Assembly: GCA_902791035.1 (NCBI GenBank) | Contig: CADAUA010000003.1 | Coordinates: forward strand, 62,001 to 126,000 | Direction of reading: 5' to 3' | DNA length: 64,000 nt | From: an uncultured Coriobacteriaceae bacterium | GTDB lineage: Bacteria > Actinomycetota > Coriobacteriia > Coriobacteriales > Atopobiaceae | Shown here: positions 58,835-64,000 of the stretch, piece after piece | How the letters are laid out: every line of letters starts with the position of its first letter | Numbering within the stretch: position 1 is the stretch's first letter | Translations under genes and position numbers: made by a program | Notes under the pieces: generated by a model | The model's input: only the letters and a program-made list of their open reading frames with translations | The model's database searches: none | Told to the model about the DNA's origin: nothing

Positions 58835-60379
58835 CTAGCCCCGCAGCTCCTCGCGCGGGAGGTCCTTGCTCAGGTCCTCCCCGCCTCGCGCGTATTGCAC
58901 GCCCGGGCGCAGGATGCCTGCCACCTCGCCCGCCGTGGTTATGGATCCGCAGGCCACGAAGGGCTCGTCCGCGAGTGCCGCCACCGCCTCGCCGACCGAA
59001 GGGAAGACCCGCACAGGCTCCTTGCCGGCAGCAGAGAAGAGCTTGCCCAGCTCATTGGCGGCGAGTGCGCGAGGCGAAGCCGTCTGCGTGACGTAGACCT
59101 GCGGGAACTCCGGGGCCAAGAGGCGCACGATGCCCTCCACGTCCTTGTCGGCGAGAACCGCGCACAGGAGCGCCGGTCGGGATGCCACGTCGGGAGCTAC
59201 GCCCTGGACGGCCGTGAGGAAGGTCTGTACGCTCTGGGGGTTGTGACATGCGTCGATGAGGGCCACGGGATCCGGCCGCACCACGTCGAAGCGCCCCGGC
59301 GTCGGACAGCGGACCACTGAGTCGAAGAGTGCTTCGTCGTCCAACGGACGCCCTAGGAACTGTTCCGCAAGCTCGACCGCGCAGGCGATGTTTGCCGCCT
59401 GGTAGCCGGGCTTGAGGGCGGAGATGCCATCGTAGACGGTCCCCGAGTGGGTGCTCACGCGGAGGATGAGCGGCCCGCCGATGCGATCCGGACGTTGCTC
59501 CACCACATAGCTCGCGTGCGGCAGCTCCTCATGGGTGCGCGGCACGCCTGGGTGCATCTCGCCCGTGGCATCGGCCAGCCGAGCAGGACGCAGGAGCACC
59601 GGGGTCACGCCCGCCGCATCGCACTGCCCCAGGAAGACGTCCTCCACGCTGTCTGGCGTGGCCGTGCCCACGCCAAGCACGCAGGTACGGCCGGGCTTGA
59701 TGATGGCGGCCTTCTCGCCACTAATGGCCTCCAGGGTGTCACCCAGGATCCGCATGTGGTCGAGCCCCACACCCGTGACGGCAACGGACTCGATGGACCC
59801 AAAGGCGCTGGTCGCATCCCAGCGCCCACCCATGCCGCACTCCAGAACCGCCACGTCAACGCCTGCCTCGGCGTAGATCACGGCGGCTGCCACCGTGAGG
59901 GTGTCGAACTCCGTGATGTCGTATGGACGCTCGCCCCCTGCCGCACGCCGTTCGTTCACGCGACGGCCGGCCTCGTTCGCGGCGCTTATCCCGTGCGCGA
60001 AGGCCTCCTCGCCCACCGGCCGTCCGTCCACCTCCATGCGCTCGGTGTAGCTCACGAGCTCGGGCGAGGTATAGAGGGCGCAGCGCAGGCCCTCCCCCAT
60101 GAGGACGGCTGCCGTATAGCGGGCAGTGGAGGTCTTGCCGTTCGTCCCGGCAATCTGGATGCTCCGGAAGCCAAGGTCGGGATTGCCCAGCTCGGCCAGC
60201 ATGTCCTCCACGCTCTCCAGCATGGGCTGGATGCCAAAGCGCAGAGCCGAGTGCAGGAGGTCGAGCGACTCCTGATAGCTTATGGTCGGAACCTCAAATG
60301 GGGTCTGGTACATGAGAAGGTCATCCAATCGCAAATCTTGCGGGTGCTTGTCGAGTGTGGCTACGGGTCCCGCACGCAT
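58835..60379 (-). CDS. folC: Bifunctional folylpolyglutamate synthase / dihydrofolate synthase
   Basis: 514 residues if started at ATG 60379; ATGs at 60397 and 60313 are alternatives. YQESLDLLHSALRFGIQPML opens the conserved part. The P-loop IAGTNGKTSTARYTAAVL, the ECGMGGRWDATSAF loop, VTGVGLDHMRILGDTLEAI and LIDACHNPQS are all typical. It ligates glutamate to dihydropteroate and extends the polyglutamate chain of folates, retaining them in the cell. It is the last folate gene in the cluster, 74 bp after the FNT gene. Confidence 0.9.
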   Translation of the reverse strand: MRAGPVATLDKHPQDLRLDDLLMYQTPFEVPTISYQESLDLLHSALRFGIQPMLESVEDMLAELGNPDLGFRSIQIAGTNGKTSTARYTAAVLMGEGLRCALYTSPELVSYTERMEVDGRPVGEEAFAHGISAANEAGRRVNERRAAGGERPYDITEFDTLTVAAAVIYAEAGVDVAVLECGMGGRWDATSAFGSIESVAVTGVGLDHMRILGDTLEAISGEKAAIIKPGRTCVLGVGTATPDSVEDVFLGQCDAAGVTPVLLRPARLADATGEMHPGVPRTHEELPHASYVVEQRPDRIGGPLILRVSTHSGTVYDGISALKPGYQAANIACAVELAEQFLGRPLDDEALFDSVVRCPTPGRFDVVRPDPVALIDACHNPQSVQTFLTAVQGVAPDVASRPALLCAVLADKDVEGIVRLLAPEFPQVYVTQTASPRALAANELGKLFSAAGKEPVRVFPSVGEAVAALADEPFVACGSITTAGEVAGILRPGVQYARGGEDLSKDLPREELRG

Positions 60380-60453
60380 GCCGTCCGCCTTGTCCATGAG
60401 AGCGGCCGCAGCCACAAGCGTGACCGCGGCCGCCGCCCGTCCCTGTTCTGGCC

Positions 60454-61272
60454 CTACTTCTTGCCGCCCTTGAAGGCGTACCAGTACATGCAGCCGATCA
60501 GGACCACGCCGCCCAGGAGGTTGCCCAGCGTGGCCGCAGAGAGGTTGTAGAGGAAGCCACCAAGGTCCACGGCCACGGCCCCCTCCGGCGCGAAGCCCAT
60601 GGCCGAGGCGGCAATGCCCATGGGGATGAAGAACATGTTTGCCACGCAGTGCTCGAACCCGCATGCCACGAAGGCAGTGACGGGAAGCATCGCCGATAAG
60701 AGCTTGTCCACCGTGCTGTGCGCGCCAAAGCCCATCCACACGGCCAGGCACACCAGCATGTTGCAGAGCACGCCGCGGAAGAAGATGCTCCCCCAACCCA
60801 TGGTCACCTTGCCTGAGGCCACCTTGACCATGGCGGCACCCACGGCACCGTCGCCCATGCCGGCCACGCCGCTGAGCGCCACGACCAGCACCAGCAGGAG
60901 CGACCCCACCAGATTGCCCAGGTAGACCACTCCCCAGCTGGAGAGAAGCTCGCCCCAGGAGTAGCGTCCAGAGAGCCGCCCGCAGATCATGAGGCTGTTG
61001 CCCGTAAAGAGCTCGGCGCCAGCGCACAGCACCAGAAAGAGGCCCACGGAGAAGGCCAGACCCCCAAAGAACTGCGACCCGGCAAAGGAGAGCGTCCCAT
61101 CGGCCTTGACGAAGATCATGCTCAGGGCGCCGAATCCGATGAAGATGCCAGCCATCATGGCGAGGATGAACTGCCTGGCACGCGGCATTCGGGCCTTGCC
61201 GACACCTATCGTCTCGGCCTTCTCCTCGATCTGCCCGGGAGCCAGCGCGTCAACGGGATTGGGCTCTGCCAT
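60454..61272 (-). CDS. Formate/nitrite transporter (FNT) family channel
   Basis: 272 residues from ATG 61272, preceded by GAGGAGGT. Six hydrophobic segments and the FNT signatures are seen: FGALSMIFVKADG, LVLCAGAELFTGNSLM near residue 82, FFRGVLCNMLVCLAVWM near 165, and FEHCVANMFFIPMG near 205 with the conserved central-pore histidine. FNT channels carry formate, nitrite or hydrosulfide. Its place between folE and folC, in a cluster that includes formate-THF ligase, makes formate the likely solute. The ATG at 61299 is a possible alternative. Confidence 0.88.
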   Translation of the reverse strand: MAEPNPVDALAPGQIEEKAETIGVGKARMPRARQFILAMMAGIFIGFGALSMIFVKADGTLSFAGSQFFGGLAFSVGLFLVLCAGAELFTGNSLMICGRLSGRYSWGELLSSWGVVYLGNLVGSLLLVLVVALSGVAGMGDGAVGAAMVKVASGKVTMGWGSIFFRGVLCNMLVCLAVWMGFGAHSTVDKLLSAMLPVTAFVACGFEHCVANMFFIPMGIAASAMGFAPEGAVAVDLGGFLYNLSAATLGNLLGGVVLIGCMYWYAFKGGKK

Positions 61273-61311
61273 GGTTACCTCCTCCTTCGTGCCTGCCATA
61301 CGCCCAGTCTA

Positions 61312-61899
61312 CTAGAGACCGAGCAGCCGCATGGCCTCCTCGCGCGTACGGATGTCCGTCCGAAACACACCGCGCACCGCCGAGGTGACGGTCTGGGCTC
61401 CCGGCGTACGGATGCCCCTGATGGTCATGCAGGTGTGCTCGGCCTTGAGGACCACGAGCACCCCCTGCGGGTCGAGCTCCCGCACCATGGCGTCGGCGAT
61501 CTGCTGGGTCAGGCGTTCCTGGAGCTGGGGCCTGCGCGCGTAACCGTTGACGCAGCGAGCTATCTTGGAGAGTCCCGTGATGCGACCGTCTCGCGGGATG
61601 TAGGCCACGTGCGCCTTGCCCACGAAGGGCAGGATGTGGTGCTCGCACATGCTGGCAAAGGGGATGTCGCGCACGATGACCATGTCGTCGTTGTGCTCCT
61701 CGTGGAACTGCTTGCGCAGGTAGGCTGCGGGATCCTCCTGCAGCCCGCCAAAGATCTCCTCGCAGGCGCGCGCCACGCGGTCCGGAGTGCCCTGGAGGCC
61801 CTCGCGGTCGGGGTCCTCGCCGATACCGATCAGGAACTCGCGAACCGCCGCCTCGATGCGGGGCTTGTCGATCTGCTTGTACTGGAACTCCTCGGCCAC
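61312..61899 (-). CDS. folE: GTP cyclohydrolase I
   Basis: 195 residues. It converts GTP to dihydroneopterin triphosphate, the first step of pterin/folate synthesis. The zinc cysteines and histidines are in [20 protein letters not shown] and [30 protein letters not shown] is the most conserved stretch. Only one base separates its ATG from the folD stop, so the genes are coupled. Other pterin-branch genes (folB, folK, folP) are not in the window. Confidence 0.95.
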   Translation of the reverse strand: MAEEFQYKQIDKPRIEAAVREFLIGIGEDPDREGLQGTPDRVARACEEIFGGLQEDPAAYLRKQFHEEHNDDMVIVRDIPFASMCEHHILPFVGKAHVAYIPRDGRITGLSKIARCVNGYARRPQLQERLTQQIADAMVRELDPQGVLVVLKAEHTCMTIRGIRTPGAQTVTSAVRGVFRTDIRTREEAMRLLGL

Positions 61900-61900
61900 G

Positions 61901-62755
61901 TTAGGCCACCGTCCTCTCCGCAGCCTCCACCACGTGCGCCATCAGCACTGCCGTAGTCACGGAACCCACGCCGCCTGGCACGGGGGAAATGGCGCGCACG
62001 ATAGGCTCCACGGCATCGTAGTCCACGTCGCCCACGAGCTTCTGGGCTTCCTCGTCCCAGTTTATGCCCACGTCAACCACCACCTGGCCCGGACTCACGG
62101 CTCCGGCGCCCACGGTCTTGGCGTGGCCGGCGGCCGCTACAAGGACGTCTGCCTGGCGGCACTTGCCTGGCAGGTCACGCGTCTTTGTGTGGCACATGGT
62201 CACAGTGGCGTTGGCCGCCTGAAGCATCATGGAGACCGGCTTGCCTATGACGAGCGAGCGGCCCACCACCGTGACGTCCGCGCCACGCAGGGGCACCTCG
62301 TAGAACTTGAGAAGCTGCATGACGGCCTCGGCCGTGCAGGGCGGGAAGCCCTTGGGCCGGTTGGCAAAGACGCCAAAGAGCGAGCCCTCGGTGATACAGT
62401 CCACGTCCTTGGCGGGATCGAGGGCAGCGCAGGCAGCGGCCTCGTCCAGCGTCTTGGGCAGCGGACGAAACATCAGGCATCCGTGGATGGAGGTGTCTTC
62501 GTTGATGCGGCCGATAGCGGCCATGAGGTCCTCCTGCGCGCAGTCCTCCGGGAGAATGACGCGCTCAACCGCAACGCCACACTTCTCGGCGCGCTTGGTC
62601 GCGCCGCGCTCGTAGGAGAGGTCGTCGGCGCGCTCCCCCACCCGAAGTACCGCTAGCTTGGGCGTCACGCCCTTCTCCGTAAGCGCCGCCACGCGGGCCT
62701 TTAGCTCCTCGGTGAGGGCATCGGCCACGGGCTTGCCCCTTAGCGCTTGGGCCAT
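61901..62755 (-). CDS. folD: Bifunctional methylene-THF dehydrogenase / methenyl-THF cyclohydrolase
   Basis: 284 residues. It interconverts methylene-, methenyl- and 10-formyl-THF using NADP. The substrate region has [18 protein letters not shown] (the usual YVRxKxKxAExxG, with ERGATKR), then [47 protein letters not shown], and a C-terminal [10 protein letters not shown]. The ATG at 62755 lies inside the end of fchA (16 bp overlap), so translation is coupled. Confidence 0.93.
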   Translation of the reverse strand: MAQALRGKPVADALTEELKARVAALTEKGVTPKLAVLRVGERADDLSYERGATKRAEKCGVAVERVILPEDCAQEDLMAAIGRINEDTSIHGCLMFRPLPKTLDEAAACAALDPAKDVDCITEGSLFGVFANRPKGFPPCTAEAVMQLLKFYEVPLRGADVTVVGRSLVIGKPVSMMLQAANATVTMCHTKTRDLPGKCRQADVLVAAAGHAKTVGAGAVSPGQVVVDVGINWDEEAQKLVGDVDYDAVEPIVRAISPVPGGVGSVTTAVLMAHVVEAAERTVA

Positions 62756-63378
62756 CTGATCCCCCTCTCAACGGCAAGGTAGGTGGCGTCGGCCTTCTTG
62801 CAGCCGTCGTCCAGGAGGGCCTGCGTGCGGGCCACGAGGTCGTCTGCGTACTCGCGATCCCCCATGGACTTGGCGTTGATGAAGACGTTGAGGCTGGCGC
62901 CCTTGAGGGCTGCCGAGGCGAAGGCCGCACCCACCCCCACGTCCGAGATGGCGATGCGGGTGCCTATCTGGGCGAGCTCAGCGAGAAGGTCCACCACCTG
63001 GCAGGTCGTCTCCATGATCTGGAAGGGAGGCTCGCATGCGGTGCGCAGAGCCGCCTCCATCACCTCGGCCTTGAGGGTCTGCTCCTCGGGCGTGGCCTTG
63101 GGGAGGCCGTATGCGCGCGACAGGGGTTCGAAGGCCGCGGCGTCCGCATCAGACAGCTCGAGCAGCCGGTCGCGCAAAGCCTCCAGCTGCGGGATTATCT
63201 CCTTGACGCGGGGCTCCACCTCGGCGTACTTCTTCTTGCCCAGCGTGAGGTTGCCCACCATGGCGCCAAGCGACGCGGCAAGCGCACCGCACACGCTGGA
63301 GGCCCCGCCGCCACCAGGTGTAGGCGCCTTGGACGTTAGCTCTGCAGAGAACTCAGCGAGTGTTTGATCAGAGACCAC
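62740..63378 (-). CDS. fchA: Methenyl-THF cyclohydrolase / formimino-THF cyclodeaminase (FTCD C-terminal family)
   Basis: 212 residues from GTG 63378, placed by GAGGAGG five bases upstream; a longer open frame to 63501 runs through a palindrome and is rejected. LAEFSAELTSKAPTPGGGGASSVCGALAASLGAMVGNLTLG is the family N-terminal signature (given here for position only, residues ~5-45), with DADAAAFEPLSRAYGLPK and a helical C-terminal half. Alone, without the formiminotransferase domain, it matches clostridial FchA. Its activity overlaps that of FolD, so it may instead serve formimino-THF from histidine or purine breakdown. Confidence 0.85.
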   Translation of the reverse strand: MVSDQTLAEFSAELTSKAPTPGGGGASSVCGALAASLGAMVGNLTLGKKKYAEVEPRVKEIIPQLEALRDRLLELSDADAAAFEPLSRAYGLPKATPEEQTLKAEVMEAALRTACEPPFQIMETTCQVVDLLAELAQIGTRIAISDVGVGAAFASAALKGASLNVFINAKSMGDREYADDLVARTQALLDDGCKKADATYLAVERGIRWPKR

Positions 63379-63440
63379 GACGACCTCCTCAAGAAAGGTT
63401 GGGTCACAAAAGAAGCTACCTGTATTGTTCCGATTCGCGG

Positions 63441-63503
63441 GAGTGCTGGGGTTTGCAAAGGGAGCATCCGCAAAGCGCTGCTCCCCTGCAAACCCCAGCA
63501 CTC
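63441..63503. repeat. Long hairpin between fhs and fchA
   Basis: The 26-base arm at 63441-63466 (GAGTGCTGGGGTTTGCA, then a GGGAGCA end) and the 25-base arm at 63479-63503 are complementary except for one bulge, around a 12-base loop. It lies between genes of the same direction, and on the minus strand no T-tract follows. Confidence 0.85.
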
Positions 63504-63513
63504 ACCCTCACGG

Positions 63514-64000
63514 TTAAAACAAGCCCACGATCTTGCCCTCGGGCGTCACATCGATCTTCTCGGCGGCGGGCACCTTGGGAAGGCCGGGCATGGTCATGAT
63601 GTCGCCCGTGAGCGCCACCACGAAGCCGGCGCCGGCAGAGACCTTGAGGTTGCGAACGGTAATCCGGAAGCCCTCGGGAGCGCCCAGCTTGGTCTGGTCG
63701 TCCGTAAAGGAGTACTGGGTCTTGGCCATGCAGATGGGCAGCTTGTCGAAGCCCTGCTCCGTGAGCTCCTTGAGCTGCTTGGCCGCCTTGGTGGTGTAGT
63801 CCACGCCATCAGCATGGTAGATCTTGGTTGCGATGGCCTCGATCTTTTCGGCGATGGGGGCCTCGGCATCGTAGGCGAAGTGCAGCTCGGAGGGCTGGTC
63901 ACAGAGCTTTACGACCTCCTTGGCCAGGGCCTCGCCGCCCTCGCCGCCCTTGGCCCAGACCTCGGACAGACACACGTTCACGCCCAGCTCGTTGCACTTC
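63514..64000 (-). CDS. fhs: Formate-tetrahydrofolate ligase, C-terminal part cut by the window edge
   Basis: The frame is open to the right edge; ~161 residues are visible. KCNELGV, VCLSEVWAKGGEGGEALA, LPICMAKTQYSFTDDQTKLGAP, RNLKVSAGAGFVVALTGDIMTMPGLPKVPAA and the terminal GKIVGLF match formyl-THF synthetases. It activates formate with ATP to 10-formyl-THF. It would be the first of the fhs-fchA-folD-folE-FNT-folC series, although a long hairpin separates it from fchA. Confidence 0.92.
   Translation of the reverse strand, partial: KCNELGVNVCLSEVWAKGGEGGEALAKEVVKLCDQPSELHFAYDAEAPIAEKIEAIATKIYHADGVDYTTKAAKQLKELTEQGFDKLPICMAKTQYSFTDDQTKLGAPEGFRITVRNLKVSAGAGFVVALTGDIMTMPGLPKVPAAEKIDVTPEGKIVGLF

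Noticed and set aside
60398-61027. N-terminal extension of folC to ~730 residues
   Set aside because: It overlaps the FNT gene in another frame and carries no conserved sequence.
1-64000. tRNA, rRNA, prophage, insertion sequence or integrase genes
   Set aside because: Intergenic regions were read on both strands for cloverleaf ends, TTC-R-A loops, transposase or recombinase motifs; none was recognised.

Overview
This 64 kb window looks like the chromosome of a high-GC anaerobic or fermentative actinobacterium of class Coriobacteriia, probably close to Olsenella/Atopobium. The assignment is an inference. It rests on the high GC content, an arginine deiminase pair, AdhE plus Pta/AckA fermentation genes, ATP-dependent PEP carboxykinase, cell-wall-binding-repeat-2 (CWB2) surface proteins and a compact formate/folate one-carbon cluster. 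No rRNA, tRNA, CRISPR array, prophage or insertion sequence was recognised. Most of the window is ordinary core metabolism. The novelty lies in domain architecture, divergent enzymes and many intergenic repeats.

Layout. 1-8340 (+): a nearly gapless aromatic amino acid operon, (aroF)-tyrA-aroB-aroA-aroC-pheA-aroEK, followed after 224 bp by a PTS EIIB-like/AroQ fusion. Together these cover every step from DAHP to prephenate and on to phenylpyruvate and 4-hydroxyphenylpyruvate. 8.4-11 kb: 5-formyl-THF cyclo-ligase, a YgjP-type metallopeptidase and trpS. 11-14.5 kb (-): arginine deiminase, ornithine carbamoyltransferase and a YdcF-like membrane protein. 14.6-20.8 kb (+): polyphosphate kinase with an unusual tail, an RNA methyltransferase, a ferredoxin, Maf and a P1 peptidase. 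20.8-24.6 kb (-): a Tat-exported CWB2 protein, a GT2 glycosyltransferase and UDP-galactopyranose mutase. 24.7-33.2 kb: central carbon genes (pta, rpiB, pckA, aldose epimerase, ackA) with an orphan radical SAM enzyme. 33.3-37.9 kb (-): a C_GCAxxG_C_C protein, HIT, exonuclease VII, a membrane zinc peptidase and RNase D. 37.9-43.5 kb: a lipid kinase, an oxidoreductase, a thioesterase, a Nudix enzyme, a membrane protein, thyA and dfrA. 43.6-58.7 kb (-): a CWB2/leucine-rich surface protein, a kinase-like protein, adhE, a degenerate PLP-fold protein, a TGS-less thrS, an M32 carboxypeptidase, a 1086-residue sortase-type surface protein and a zinc-ribbon membrane protein. 58.8-64 kb (-): (fhs)-fchA-folD-folE-FNT-folC.

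Functional links. Acetyl-CoA can leave through Pta/AckA (ATP) or AdhE (NADH reoxidation). PckA links PEP and oxaloacetate. The arginine deiminase pair yields citrulline and carbamoyl phosphate. The folate cluster activates formate onto THF, interconverts the C1 units, makes the folate precursor (FolE) and polyglutamylates it (FolC). An FNT-family channel in the same operon would move formate. ThyA/DfrA and the 5-formyl-THF cyclo-ligase connect to the same pool.

Best leads for new biology: (1) the EIIB-like domain fused to type II dehydroquinase at the end of the aromatic operon; (2) a degenerate cystathionine-synthase-like protein without the catalytic lysine; (3) a poly-G tract of 12 upstream of a surface protein gene, suggesting phase variation; (4) a dispersed family of ~33 bp palindromes with a conserved GTACT-type loop; (5) several tandem or inverted intergenic arrays with no known function; (6) a surface protein built from ~119-residue modules.
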